Origin: Atriophallophorus winterbourni
Taxonomy: Eukaryota > Platyhelminthes > Trematoda > Plagiorchiida > Microphallidae
NCBI GenBank assembly: GCA_013407085.1
Contig: JACCGJ010014166.1
Coordinates: 64,501 to 128,500, forward strand
Direction: 5' to 3'
DNA: 64,000 nt
The first letter of the stretch is position 1, and every line of letters starts with the position of its first letter. The translations under genes and the position numbers were made by a program. This document shows, piece after piece, positions 33,623 to 46,535 of the stretch. A model generated the notes under the pieces. That model had not been told where the DNA came from. It saw nothing but the letters and a program-made list of their open reading frames with translations, and made no database searches.

Positions 33623-33677
33623 CGGAAGCACAGGACCGGTTTCGAGGTTTTTGCCTCTCATCAGCTGTGAGTATCCG
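33623..33677 (-). ncRNA. Hammerhead ribozyme motif, family A, intact
   Basis: Minus strand: CGGA, internal loop TACT, CACAG, core CTGATGA, stem II GAGG-CAAAAA-CCTC, GAAA, CCGG forming a minimal stem III, triplet GTC, then CTGTG, CT and TCCG. Stem I is CACAG/CTGTG plus CGGA/TCCG, all Watson-Crick. The expected cut is between 33634 and 33633. The loop in stem I and the A-rich stem II loop could make the tertiary contact seen in natural type I hammerheads. The next copy, 257 bases on, defines a repeat unit. Confidence 0.8.
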
Positions 33678-34335
33678 CTGGACTCAGTTGCATGCCGCCG
33701 GCATGATCTGATTTGATCAGCAGTTAAGAGCTGTATCTGCTATTCATCAGCTTGGACATGATTTTTTACTCAGTGCCACCCAAAGTGAGTTTTCAAGAGT
33801 TGGTTCTTCCCAACTCTTACAGGTCAATTCCGAAAAATTTCATTTCTGTTCTGCTAACTGAGAGCAATTTTATGCAAATGTCAGCAGAATTTCGAATAAT
33901 ATTTTGGTAAATTTTACCAGTAAAAGTTTCGAGGGGAACGAATGTCTTATGATTGGGTAAGTAATAGGGGTTGGGTTTCATGTTTACGGTAGGATATTGC
34001 TCATTTGGATAAAATGCACCATAGGATGACAATGTTGTTAATTGGTCTTTGTGGTTGTGCCTAATTGCGGATAATACGTTACATTATCCGAAACTGATGG
34101 ACATTCCGGTGGTTTTCGCTAATATTTTAATTAACAAGATATGTTCGTTTGTAATTCTCTTCCTAAATATGTGGGTGACACTATTTATTGGTATCTATAA
34201 AGCAAACTTTGATTTGCTGTGCAACGAAAGTAATACATGAACTTTAAATTCAAAATATTGGTTATATAGTGTTATTATACAACTTTATATTTAATGACGT
34301 AAACTTAAGGATTGCTTTTAATCACAAAAATCGAC
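33678..34335. other. Arm sequence, no gene recognised
   Basis: Mirror of 22610-23205. Short ORFs only, not conserved. Confidence 0.45.
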
Positions 34336-34605
34336 ATGCTAGATTTGAAATCCTGCCTGCGGTGTGCATTTAGATGTCTCGTACCTTCATTTCTGGTGCA
34401 ACAGAAGTGTGGAAACATACATCAGCTTTTTATGGCTTATTTTGAAGTGTTTCTAAATTTCGAGGACAAAGCCGATTTTCAATCATTTGTCGAATATCAA
34501 GCTTTGAAGCAGTCATCACAATCTTTGTTATTCTATATGCGGGAACGTGTTTGCATGAAAATTGAAATGTTTGAATCGAAAGAAAATTGGGTACTCAAGG
34601 ATTAG
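34336..34605 (+). CDS. 89-codon ORF, intact only in the right arm
   Basis: ATG-started and ends in TAG, with an AATAAA 8 bases further on. The product is Cys-containing early (S-C-L-R-C-A-F-R-C), then aromatic and acidic in the middle, with a Lys/Glu-rich end (FESKENWVLKD). The left copy is broken by an indel and a stop. No family, signal peptide or splice site was recognised. It could be a terminal exon. Confidence 0.35.
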   Translation: MLDLKSCLRCAFRCLVPSFLVQQKCGNIHQLFMAYFEVFLNFEDKADFQSFVEYQALKQSSQSLLFYMRERVCMKIEMFESKENWVLKD

Positions 34606-36719
34606 ATTTCCAATAAATTCCGATACGGACATCATCAAATCATTTTAAAGTCATTCCCACTTTTAAGCTCGACTTTATCGATTTTATCATCAACTTTCGA
34701 AATCGGATATACAAGCTGGGCAACTCCAATGGAAGAATATTCTAAAAGATTATATGGTATAGTTCGACTCATATTATGACTGTACAAGTTTTAAAGACAC
34801 ATTGATTCTATCGGTTCTCTAACAGCCTGACAAAAGATATTTTCAGAATATGGAGTGAAAATTCACGTATACAACTAGCAAAAACTTTTGCGTTCTTCAT
34901 TATAAAATAAAAAATATAAGTTTATAATCAATACACCTGATGCATTCCTAGCATAAATATTTAAAATAATAAAGATCGCATTATCAGCGACTGGCGGCAA
35001 ATACCGAGGCAAAAGGCTGTTATGAAAATGATATTTTAATTCAATCGAGAACCATTTCGATAATGCTTTGGAGTGTTTTAACGTTTAAAATCAAATTGTT
35101 CAAATGGAACTACTGATGAGTAGATAAAATTGAAAATAATCTTGCGTTAACCGGTTTGTTCAACGAGTTCAAGCATGGTCACCACATATATATATATATG
35201 AGCTGAAACCTTTTGATTGTGGGTATGTTACAGTTTCTGAGGTTTAAAAAAAATGAATTATTTTTTTTAAATTCATAGCTAGTCATACTACCCATGAAAG
35301 TTATCTTGTTCTTTGAGAAAATAACATGGGAAACGTTTTCATTCAAAATTCGTTACAGTGTAAATTATGAAAACTCATTGCAATTGATTGCTGATTCACT
35401 CACTTTAGCGACAATATTCACTTGGAGACTGCTACTGCATGTTTGAATAAAGAAAGCTGATTTTCAAAAATAAAAAGACATGCGTTAATAAATTCAATAC
35501 AGAAAGAAGTTGCGTTATGATATCTCAAAATTCGAAAACAAACAACGAACGTTTTTGACACATACACACACTATGTATGTGGTAGCCTTCTCTTTCGATG
35601 TTAACTCTGAACTTCACAAGCACATGATGTTGAACATGATGATACAGTTTATTCGTGGGAGTTAAACTGTTTTTCCATGTGCACAGCGTTTTCGACATAT
35701 CGGCATGCGTTTCCATGTCTCGGCATATATATTTAGCAGCCGGAAGCTATATCCACGCTTCTTCATTTCGAAATTGACGCTCCACGTTGTGCATCAAATA
35801 TAGCGTACAAGCGCAATTACACTCAGTCTCAAAAGATCTATTACAATAGCCTCATAATGCATCTGCAAGCGAACATTTACTGCCGAAATGGCGTGTCTAG
35901 ATTTAATTCCTTTAAACAAAATCTGTGTATAGTAGCTCTTTCGGAATACGACTGTCTACATTCTGTTTATATGAACTCGTTAGTCTACCTAATCCTTAGA
36001 TAGCACCAGACAAAGTGTGTAATTTTAGATAACGCTTCGTGGACGGTCGTGAGGTGTGAATACAACATCTCAAGATTAACACGAGCGATGCCATGTATAA
36101 ATTATCCGTTTTTCCGCGTTCTCGATTCTCCATCAGGTTTTCAAGCTGTTTGCAATCGTCAGTCATGTTTTTGGGAGTAGGATCTGCGGGCATTGAAACA
36201 GTAAAATACAATAAAAAACGATCGAATTTCGAGATCACATTTCGAGATGATCAATGTGATCAAGTTGTTGTATCATGCAGACACATCGGGTCTTTTGGAT
36301 ACGTGTACTTAACCTCATGAACGTCAAAAGATAATCCGTGTTTGCTTCAATTTTCATCACACACACCCCACTGCGGGCTTCGTGTTGTTTACACGCATTG
36401 AATGTTAAAAAAATAACATTGTAGGGATGATAAATAACGAATGAAATTGAAAGCCAACGTCCATAAAAAGAACTTTTTAAACCTCATGTACACAAAAATG
36501 ACACGTAGATTTTTTTCATGTAATGGAATAAAAAAGCCATGCATATATGCTCTGTCATATCTCATTGTGCAAATCTTATTGAATGGTACACATTTTGTTC
36601 ACCACTGATTTAAAGCCCATTAAAATCAATATCACTGTATATGTATGATGACATCCAAAAAACAAAAGACGCTTCTGTCAAGGATGAAATCAACACATCT
36701 AATTAAAGGTCAATGTAAT
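34606..36719. other. Arm sequence, one possible small ORF
   Basis: Mirror of 20216-22339. The minus-strand frame 35996-36193 (ATG, starts MPADPTPKNM) is open here but stopped on the left. It includes a hydrophobic run (MASLVLILRCCI). Nothing else was recognised. Confidence 0.4.
34614..34619 (+). terminator. Possible polyadenylation signal
   Basis: AATAAA follows the stop codon of the 89-codon ORF by a few bases. A hexamer is common in AT-rich DNA, so support is weak. Confidence 0.25.
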
Positions 36720-37805
36720 TCAAAGATTTAATGGTCCTAAAACAAATAATTTTCAGTAACCACAGATTAAAAATATAGAAAATGCATAAAAGCAGCATAA
36801 ATGTTTCATCAATATGCAAAGTCAGCACGTGTATTCAGTTGCAATGTTGGATTTGGTAAACTTGTCGAGTTCAGGCTTGCAAATGTTCAGGTTTGTTGCG
36901 CAAATGATATGTGGGGGCAGGGAGTTCCATATCAAACAAACTCTGACAGCAAAGTAAAACCTTCGACAATTTGATCTGGAGTATGGAATAATTAACTTGT
37001 AGCCATGCGATCTGCTATCACGCGCTTCTTTCCGATGAAACAGGTGTTCAAGTGGGTGATCAACTGTATGCAGAATGTTGAACAGCAGGATCAAGTCACC
37101 CCCAAGACGACGGTACGAAAAGTCAAAGAGGTTTAGAGTTTCAACCCGCTCTTCGTATTGCCTGTTTTATAGTATGGTCACCATTTTTTAGCGCTGTGGT
37201 ATATCCGTTGAAGAAAGGTCATGTTTTATTTTAACCATGGGTACCATGCTTGAACAACATACTACAATGTTGGTCTGATATAGGTGATAATTATACGTGA
37301 GAATATCTGATTTGCGAAACGATTAAAAATCCTTGTGAGCAATGCTAAGCTTTGGCAGGACTTTTTGTATACAACAAAACACTGACGTGAAGACTTCAAG
37401 TCACTGCTAATTCAAACGACCAGTTCTTCCTCTTCAGTAACTCATGAAATTTGCTGAGATCCCAGAGAGTATGTGGATTCGAATTATTAACAGGAGTAAC
37501 ATTTTACATTTATGGATGTTGAATGGTAGGCAGTTCTGCAAAGACCAATTATGAAGTACTTTTTTGTAGAATTTGGCAATCTTCTATGGTGCGTATGCTA
37601 GAACAGACGATTATGCTGCGTAAGATTTCGGGTATATCGTTTGCGTACAGGAGAAGAGTATTATCCTCAAGACTGGGCCTTGAGGTACGCCACTTGTAAC
37701 TTCTACTGAGCTGGATAGTGCACCATCAAATAAAATGTAACATCCGTTTGGAAATCTTTTAGCTACTTGGTCTTCAATAACAACGTAGAATGTGTAAACT
37801 GCCGT
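36720..37805 (-). pseudogene. Decayed CR1 reverse transcriptase, right arm
   Basis: Mirror of 19130-20215 and equally degenerate. The C-terminal ORF 36822-37094 differs from its partner by two residues only, while the upstream part has extra indels. Confidence 0.8.
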
Positions 37806-38104
37806 TCTAAGACGTATTTCGCTCCAAACCGTTCAATCTTATGTTCCCCCACAAATGTAGATAGGAATAACCCATGGTCCATGTAACGGAAATACCGGCG
37901 AATGAGGATTTTTGGTCATTATTTACTTTTAGCCTTCGAATTTAAGAACTTCTGATATATGAAGTTGTTTGTTTTAAATGAAAGAAAACGATTATTTTAA
38001 TAGTGTTTCTTGTGTTATAATCCACGCAAGCAACGGCAGATCCTGTTAATCTCGTGTGCGGTGAATCGGTCGAATTTTAATACGATTTCAGAATTCTTAC
38101 TTAC

Positions 38105-38131
38105 CTTTGCCCATATGTGTTTTTGCGGAAA
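38105..38131 (-). other. 27-nt microexon-like block, right arm
   Basis: Identical to 18802-18828 including both splice sites. Confidence 0.4.
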
Positions 38132-38709
38132 CTGAAAGCAAATATAAAATATATGTGGTATTAGTTGGGCTGTCTTGAACTGATTTTTACGATGGTTATC
38201 ATTTCAAATTTTGATATCCTTATCCGACTTCTGCGGTCACCTCATTACCCTGTGGTATTTTAAGATTAGTGCTTTATCTCAAATAAAAATGTCTGAGTTC
38301 CAAGTTTTATTTACGATAGCTCGAAGCTGTTCTGGTGATATGATCGCGTTTAAACTGCGCTACGAACGCATGAGTGTCTTGAAGTCTGTCGACAGATGAT
38401 TGGATATTTTGACATAAACGATCGATTGTCTGGGCGCGCTTAATGTGTTAACAGTTGACTACCAGAATACATTTCACCCTGGTTTTGCCCTCTCGTGTTA
38501 TTACTGGCTCAACGGGTTACGGGTTTGAGAATCCTCATCATTTTTGGAATTAATACGTATCAAATGGCAACGGAAATACTGAACACAAATGTGGGTTTAC
38601 CCAGTTCTAGACAATTTTTTTGTCCAAAACATAGACAATCTTGTATTTGTTGGAAGACCACGTAAATAAGTACAATTATTCATTGTGTTAAACAAATCGA
38701 TCTCTATTT

Positions 38710-39678
38710 CCAAATATCATTCGGCAAGGTAGGCCAAAGAAACTTTAGCGCAAGGGATATGTTTAAGAAAGAAAAATCTCTGATGTGTTAGCTTGCTTTG
38801 GATCCCTACAGGGTATTCAACATAACGCAAACGTGACATGTTATCAGTTTTTGAAATTGCTGCAACTACCCGAGAAGGACCTCAATGAGTTCATTTAACG
38901 CTTCCATCAAAAATCGCTTGAATGCATGTAAAACGAACTGAGGCGTGAAAAGATTGAATGAATTATGCAGGTTCAATGTTTTAACACTGGAGATCAAACA
39001 AAAGAAAAACTGCTTGCTGAAAAAGAGTCTGAGTTAACGTGTGAAAAGAATTGCACGATTGCGCGACAAAGGAAACATCTGAAGCACCAATTAGGCATGT
39101 ACGCCTCTCAACGAGGATGCACAAAAGTTCCCAAACTCTCTTGTCGTCTACCGATAAAACGCAATGTTCCAACCGGAGGCTTTCAGCGCTACCGTTGCAA
39201 TGGAAAACGTAAACGCGCCGAGAACTGTTTTCACCAGAAGACCAAGCACAATAACTACGGCAATTCGAGTGAGTACAATAATGGTATTACATCGCAATTA
39301 AACCAAGTGTTGACTACTTAGGATCCAATCAATGTAGCCCCATATGAGATATCTGTCGAAATAAAGGGTATTCCATCTTTATTGGAAGTTTAATACGCTG
39401 ATAACACTCATAGAAAAAATACAAGGACCCTCATTGCTCGATTTCACCCAAAAAAATGTTTACAGAACTTACATAGGAGAAGAAATGAATGTGCTGGGCA
39501 AGTTCCAGATCACCGTGCAATAAGATGGTACCACACGGAAGTTAAAAGGTTACAAAGCGCAAGCCGCCCAATCGAACATACTTGTTCGTGATGGGTTACA
39601 ACATCCCACTCACACTCTCCAGAGCGCATTCCGTAACCGATCATTCAGTCTCTTAGGAGGTTCAGCGTGAAAAACTCC
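38710..39678 (+). pseudogene. Ty3/gypsy gag-protease remnant, right arm
   Basis: Mirror of 17236-18200. The zinc-knuckle first Cys is changed (FQRYRCNGKRKRAENC). It runs without interruption into the RTE remnant at 39679, which shows the empty site of the left CR1 insertion. Confidence 0.75.
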
Positions 39679-40158
39679 TACACTTTCGTACACCTAATAG
39701 CTTAATAGCAAGTTCTTCCTAACTCGCCAGGCCAATGCCAAGAGTTTTCATATCTCTTTTGCAAACTTCGTAAAACCGCAAGTGCGGTCTGCCCAATGGT
39801 CGACTTCCTAATTGCAACTACCATAGAATAGATCTTCCGGAATACGACCATTTTCCATTCTATATACATGACCAAGCCACCGCAGGCGGCGCTGACTTAA
39901 TAGGGTGAACATGCTCAGTAGACCAGCTTTCGTTAGTCACTCTGTCCATCCGCGATATGCTGTCTTTACAGTCAGCTTGCGGTTACCCCAAACACGAGAG
40001 TTCGATCGGGACAAAATGACAGCTGCTCTGTCAATCCGCTTATAAATCTCCGTGTCTAGCGAGAGGTTATCCGCAATTGTTGAACCAAGATATGTGAAAT
40101 GATGCTTTGGTTCAAGCTGACAGTTAACAAAAGTGATGATTGGAGGTGATACAGTCAC
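39679..40158 (-). pseudogene. RTE-like LINE remnant, right arm
   Basis: Mirror of 11782-12402, shortened by a deletion of about 130 bp in the middle that joins the KLTVK and MFTLI segments. Confidence 0.8.
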
Positions 40159-40234
40159 TTGATCAAGGACCTTGGTCTTGACCGATCATAAACCACTCTT
40201 TGAATCGTATGGTACACTAGGCCCTTCGAATTTA

Positions 40235-41035
40235 TTCTTACAATAATGAAATAAAGCACGCACCAGGAAGAAACAATGTTGTAGCAGACTCCTTGAGACG
40301 ACATCTTTACGAACCAGACAACTCAATCAACATTGTGAATTGCTACAACGACTTGACAAGTCATTCACATCTAGTAAGGAAATACGTGTCTAAACCACAA
40401 GATATGCAGTACGTTCTCAAATGCAACGCATGTTATTATGGGGTTTGTCATATAAAGTGAGCTATAACATTCGAGATTATTTTGATTGTCGGTTACAATT
40501 GAGTTTCCGTGATGGCTGCAGACTTAAAGGCCCATGCATCGTTGTACTCACGATTTTATGACCAATCATACTAAAAAAGGTACATAATACCCACCCAAGG
40601 TGTTGTAAGTATAAAAGCCGTGGCTATAAGCTATTGCTAATGGCAGAAAATCGACAGTGATATCGACGAAGAAGTACGACCTTGTGATACGTGTTGATGG
40701 ACAATGGTAGCTAGTGCATGCAGAATAGTGCGGTCCGATGAAAAACAATTGTTGCTTGAGCTGGTTGATACGTATTCCAAATTCCAATTACAGCATGACA
40801 GGTGAGAGCACCGTTAACCACCTCAGTTCTATCTTTGCCATGTACTTACTTCCGAAGAACCTAGTGACGGACAATGGTCCCCAATTCACCAGCATAGGCG
40901 TGAAAGTGTTTATGGAGTTTAATGTATGTAATCACCTTTCGACTTCACCTGTCTCAAACAGTCTTGCTGTACGTGTTGTTCAATTAATCAAAACAACAGA
41001 ATGGAAGCTTGCAACTCAAAATGCATAGGTTTCTG
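40235..41035 (+). pseudogene. Ty3/gypsy RNase H end and integrase remnant, right arm
   Basis: Mirror of 10905-11700. The integrase core fragment reads LVTDNGPQFTSIGVKVFM, with the catalytic Asp context intact, but only about 90 codons are open. Confidence 0.8.
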
Positions 41036-41301
41036 CTGGCCTGTTCCTGCACACTCCTTGAATCAATCCGGGAAATGTCGGTAGAAATATTGTTTGTTAG
41101 CAAATAGCGCACGCGTTTGGAACTTATTTTTCCTGATCAGCGTGCAGGAGCTAACCAACTTAAAGACTAGATATACGTAGACAGTACAAAAAAACTGGAA
41201 AGGCGGGAGAATAAAATGATCTATATTAAACTACCTCATGCACGAACGTGGCAGCCAGGAGCCATCTTACAAAGAACGACAGATGAAGCAACTGTTTAAT
41301 T

Positions 41302-42010
41302 TCATAACTGACGAGCAATTTGAAGGCACATGGATGATATTACACCGATATCATCTAAAGAGGTCATTGTTCTCGAATCAATGGAGACAGAGCTTTCACG
41401 AGATGAAATAACAAGTGAACCAGCGCATCCAGAAACCTCAGCTGAATTTACATCGATAGTCTTTATTTTCTCCACCTGTAAATAACGCTTCTTCTGTAGG
41501 GAATAGCAATACTCATTTAATTATTGCACAATCAATTTGTTACCATGCCTTTTAATTCCACGTAAAAACCGCTAACAGTTTGAAAGTGCGATGGATGTGA
41601 GCAGAAAATTATATTAGTTATTATTGCGTCATTTTTTTGAACAAACGCCAATAATGCTGGTTAGTGTGATACAAATTTTGTTGCCTATTGAGGAAAAGAC
41701 AAGAAAGATATTTCGTAACATTTACACATTGTAATGTTGCTCAAAGCACTTACCTCCTTCGTAGAACATTTTCACTGTTAAAATATAAAGTATGTTTATT
41801 TTACCACTGTCACTCTGGCATTTTCGTTTGTACATACAAACGAGTTTACTTACGTTTGTCAACATAATCACCATTTATTTCGACCATAACATTTGTGTGA
41901 TACACTTCCTTGATCAATTTATTTTTCAATTCACAAGCTTCCAGAACATTCTCGTCTTCCTTTATCTCCAATAAGTATTCCTGCGCTATTAGTGAATCAG
42001 ACAAATCCAT
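41302..42010 (-). pseudogene. Right-arm copy of the microexon gene, acceptor lost
   Basis: Exons 41854-42010, 41754-41774, 41544-41557 and 41302-41475 have the same lengths as in the left copy, and all stay open. The acceptor before the 14-nt exon is GG instead of AG, so the exon cannot be spliced in as modelled and the frame would break. Exon 1 has about seven residue changes and only a few silent ones. Confidence 0.5.
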
Positions 42011-42632
42011 TTGTGTTGTTTTTTCACACTTGAGCTAATTGAACATTTGTAAGAAAGGTTTTGTGAAATCAAAATGAGAACTTCATTCTTGGAGAGTGAA
42101 ATAATATCATAAACTGTCCAATAAAAAACCATGTGCAACTAAATTGCTGCAATTTTGTATAGGTTTTACACATCAATAACGTGCAAGTGTATCGATATAT
42201 AGCTACATGTGAATCGCCCTGATTATCGGAGCTTTTAGGTTTCCTTGATAATTAAAAATATTCGAGCGATTACACGGAACAACCAAGCTATCATAATAGT
42301 TAATAAAAACAATGTATATTCGCTGCATTCATCGAACGATTTAAGTCAATATTTTAAACTGTGGTTTGTTCTAATTTGTATATGCATAAATAGCACTGTT
42401 CGCTTTTTGTCGAAAAACTCGTGAATGGACGAGGTAAAGACCTCTGAAGTACTTCCTAAAGCTTGTCTAATAGCATGCTTATACTGCACCGATGGTATCG
42501 CCTACGCTGGTCGTTGGCGTAAACAGAACGTGAAATGGTCGCATTCTAAACGATTTACTTTCTGATAAATTAATATCAGGAAATCAACCTTTGAGCAGAA
42601 CGCACGTGGGCTACAAATATTTCTGAAAATTG

Positions 42633-42851
42633 TTATGAAACCTCGTGGCACTGACCATACGATTTCAGAATATTTAGCTCTTGAACGCTCGCTTCAGACA
42701 AACTATCTAAAGCGTCAGCTGCAATCGGGGGAAGAACATATAACAAACACGCATGTTCAGTGTAGACCACGTCGCTAATCTGTCGGGTACTATTTATCGC
42801 TATAGGCGTTAAGGTAGTGTATGATCCTTTTGCGTCGATGTATTTAGTCAT
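42633..42851 (-). CDS. 73-codon ORF, right arm
   Basis: Mirror of 9089-9307, open, with about five residue differences. Same uncertain status. Confidence 0.25.
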   Translation of the reverse strand: MTKYIDAKGSYTTLTPIAINSTRQISDVVYTEHACLLYVLPPIAADALDSLSEASVQELNILKSYGQCHEVS

Positions 42852-42857
42852 TAGCAA

Positions 42858-43478
42858 TGCTGTGGAGCATGGCCGAAATCAACCACCAGTAATATCAATA
42901 CGACATTTCAGCCTCACTTATTCATCAAGCTGTGAAATGAGTGTCGATATGTTACGTTCAGTTCAACATTAATCATATGATTAAAATATATTAATATGCA
43001 TGTGTGGTTAATATAGGGAATTCTTTTTGGTAGAATTTCTACTATTTTGTGGAATGTATGAAGCGTGGGTAAGGTGAAACTGCTTCTGCTAATATCAATT
43101 CAGGTACATAAATGTTATCGATTTTCACTCTACAAGTTTGTGACTATCATTTATTTGAAAAAGACTGGACAAACTGTGTTACAAAAAGAATTGTTAGGAA
43201 ATTGAATGTAAAAGTGAAATTGATCTTTGATTGCTCTCATCGACGGGATACACTTATATTTATGCACCCTTCCTAACTTTAGTTTAACGTACAATTCTCG
43301 GCGTATCCAATGGTAATAACATAAATCGAATCTTGATGGATTTGATTAGCGGATCAACTGAGCGACCGACTAAGATACCCAAATAGTCATGGTTTCGACG
43401 TACATTGTATGTATGTGTATACAGCTATATTCATAAATGCATATTATTCATCCTGTGGGTGTGTGCAGTCCAGTATAA
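42858..43478. other. Identical-between-arms block
   Basis: By eye this block shows no differences from 8462-9083, unlike sequence on either side. No gene was recognised in it. Confidence 0.55.
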
Positions 43479-43697
43479 ATGAGTGCTAATCATCAGTTCT
43501 CTGATTATATACGGAAAACTATATTGCGGCACAGCATAAGTCCTGGAAGCACCGAAAACACCGAATATAGCAATCGTAATCCAGCCCTGACAGGGTTTTC
43601 AAAAAGACAAGCAGATGAACAAAGTCGGCCGCTATTTCATTGCGGTATGCAATTCGTCATGTTCCTCAGAATGATTTCAACGTGGAGAGGGTTTTAA
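43479..43697 (+). CDS. 72-codon ORF, right arm
   Basis: Mirror of 8243-8461 with identical translation. See that entry for interpretation. Confidence 0.3.
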   Translation: MSANHQFSDYIRKTILRHSISPGSTENTEYSNRNPALTGFSKRQADEQSRPLFHCGMQFVMFLRMISTWRGF

Positions 43698-45987
43698 GTT
43701 TAGCGTATGCACGAAATCGATCGGTAAATTATTGACAACTGATTCATACATGTTGAGTACAGTGTTGCGGTAGCCAGGTTTGCCTGCTCATGATTCGCGT
43801 AGTTTTGTTTATTGTCAAGTGCGCAATAAAGGATTTTGACTAAGTTGCTTTTCATAGATGTTTGATTCGTAGGTAAACATTATTAGCGTTGGACAAGGAG
43901 ACCTCAGAAATTGGTTGGTGAAACATTTTCAGATGGTTGCGTAACGCCGGGAATGACGTGGTTACGATTTTATCGAGTGCCCTCCAGTCCTATATAATCA
44001 GCGTAACGCACATTATAAGAGGGCACACTTGGTGACCTCAATCGACCTGACCTATTCCCATCCGCTCCCGAAAATCAGTTTAATTGGAGAACGTGGCCCA
44101 GATGTCACACGTATTACTACATAGTTTTGAAGGTCGCTTCTATCCAAAACGCAGGCAGAGGTTATAAACTACAGATGAACCCAAGTGAATTGCCGTTATC
44201 AATTTCGTGAATATTTTGAATAATTTGCTACTCATAAGTAATCACCACACAGACAAACGTATATGGTTGCACGTAGCATAATAAAAACTACTTTGTTGTA
44301 ACAAGAATCTAGCGTTATCGTTAAAAATGCTAAAAGTGTGTACCAAAAAGTGCGGTACACTTTAGTAGTGTTAAATGAAACACACACAAGTGTAATTTGA
44401 TTGCGTTCCAATATGTGATTTTTTATTGAAACTATTAGAAATCTATTTAGAATTTTAATTCTACGGGAATTTTATCGAACAATCTGAATGCATTTCTTCA
44501 TCTTAACACAATATTCAGCTCATTGACTGTTTAAATAAAGGATGTCATGTTTTATTTGGTCATATATGTGAATTGAAATTATGTGTAATCTAATTATAAA
44601 AGCCTGTCCACAGACCATGCAGTATACCCAGATGTTTATCCTTACCGCTGTGAAAAAAGTCTGCAAATCATCAGTTTCAAGCTGAATTGAGATTGATGCG
44701 ATCGGCCGTGTGAATAATGCTAGGCAAACATCCGACAAACATTTATGGTACATTGTGTTCTGTATATCATAACCGAAGTGTTAGATAGTCTAAAAAGTCA
44801 TAAAATTCGATCACAGAGATGTACGTTCATATCACGTAAATCGCAATCTGTAGTGCAAATTTTATAAATTACACAAAAAAATGAAACAGTGGCAAACGGA
44901 TTATCGTACGTTCTAGGTGATGATGCTATAGCTCGTAGTTTACAACGCGGAGTTATAATCAATTATTAATAATTTTCACGGAATTCCGTTGTGAACGGAT
45001 TTGTGTAAATTTCGAAGCACATTGTACCCAGGAGTAGTCACAAATAAATATTTTGATGCAAGTTAATTTATTTGGGGTGGTTACATGTGATCAAAACTCA
45101 CAATTATTAGGTCCGTTTTGAATACCAAATACGGTTCTAATTCTTTTTTGTCAACGTAGAGAAGTTTGACTGAGAATTAAAAGTAGAAGGAACATTGGAA
45201 ACGAATGCTCGGTGTTTATGTACGAATATTCATGTCATACCATTTTTGCAAAGCATATGTAGAACATTCCAGTTTAACGTCACTGACATTGGAGGGACAG
45301 CGCGTGAAAAATTCAAACTAGGCGGAGCTGTGATAAACCTCAAATGATACCTTTACTGATCTCTAGGGTTAGATTGCTGGGTTCTATATGCCTCAAAATC
45401 TATCATTCGGTTGAATGCGTTTCTATCTCGTGAGACACACCGAGAAGGGTTTCATGAAATTAGCTCTAATAAATAAAAAAACCGTTTAGTATTTTATATT
45501 TTGAAGATGGTGAGTATTTCGCGTTTGGAGTTTACATCCGATGTTGATATCTATTGATGGAAACCAACGAGATCAGTATTTGCGTAACATACGTCATTGA
45601 TTTACTTAATTACAGTAGATAATAATTAAAAATTAATTTAGGCTTGTAATATACAAAAAATAAATAATAGTATTTTATATTTTCATATAATTTACTTCGT
45701 ATTATGCAGAATATTATATAATATTACATATTGTTATACCAAATTTTATGATTTATTGCAATGGGTTTCATTATATATTAATTTTGATTGTATTTGAAAT
45801 TTATATATATGTTAAATATTATATCATATATAAAATTTTACTAGGTTCTATGAACATCACATTTAGTTGTAAATTATCCTATTACATGATCACACATACT
45901 GCAAATATATACATCCAATGCAATAAGCTAAATCATAATATTACGATGTTCCATCCTATTTCCACACACTTTATTAGATTACATGAT
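43698..45987. other. AT-rich arm sequence, no gene recognised
   Basis: Mirror of 5950-8240, with visible substitutions and small indels. It contains the same extreme AT-rich tract (about 45600-45990). Confidence 0.5.
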
Positions 45988-46377
45988 TTAATGAAATAGC
46001 TTGGTCAATTTTAGTAGTAAATTATGGTCTGTCACACTACACAAAACTGTAGCAAAAGAGATATGAAGGCGCGTTACTTTGACCCCAATAGTTTGAAAAA
46101 ACGTGTTCTTGACCATGTCGTTTGACGGAACGGTGAAAAACATAATCTTCAAGTGGGGAAGAGAAGTTGCTGCGCTCGACTGCCGACCGAGAACGTGAAA
46201 TGCCGCCGGCCGACCGACGAGTGAGTAAACACCACCGAAGAAATCTTTCCTCTTAAATCGGACTGTTTGGTCATTTGAGACCCGATGGAGCATGAACCAG
46301 TCGTGCGCCTGTGATGTACATCCATGGTCGACATCGACCGATAGAGGCTTACAGTATAGTACATTATAAAATTTCAT
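45988..46377 (-). CDS. Conserved 129-codon ORF, right arm
   Basis: Mirror of 5557-5946 with four residue changes and no disruption. Confidence 0.3.
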   Translation of the reverse strand: MKFYNVLYCKPLSVDVDHGCTSQAHDWFMLHRVSNDQTVRFKRKDFFGGVYSLVGRPAAFHVLGRQSSAATSLPHLKIMFFTVPSNDMVKNTFFQTIGVKVTRLHISFATVLCSVTDHNLLLKLTKLFH

Positions 46378-46535
46378 TGTATTTGATACAACAGTATGTT
46401 TCGATATAGTATAGTATTAGCTATTACATAGAATAATAGAATTAGCAAATATTGTTTAACACAAGATTCTTACCTTTAATTTGATCATCAGCGACCGAAA
46501 TTCTATCGTGAAATATCAAAAAAGCGAGTGTAATT

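Noticed and set aside
33623..33677. Alternative hammerhead fold using the longer CCGG...CCGG stem III
   Set aside because: That fold places G at the cleavage position, which hammerheads do not accept. The short stem III gives GTC and a fully paired stem I.
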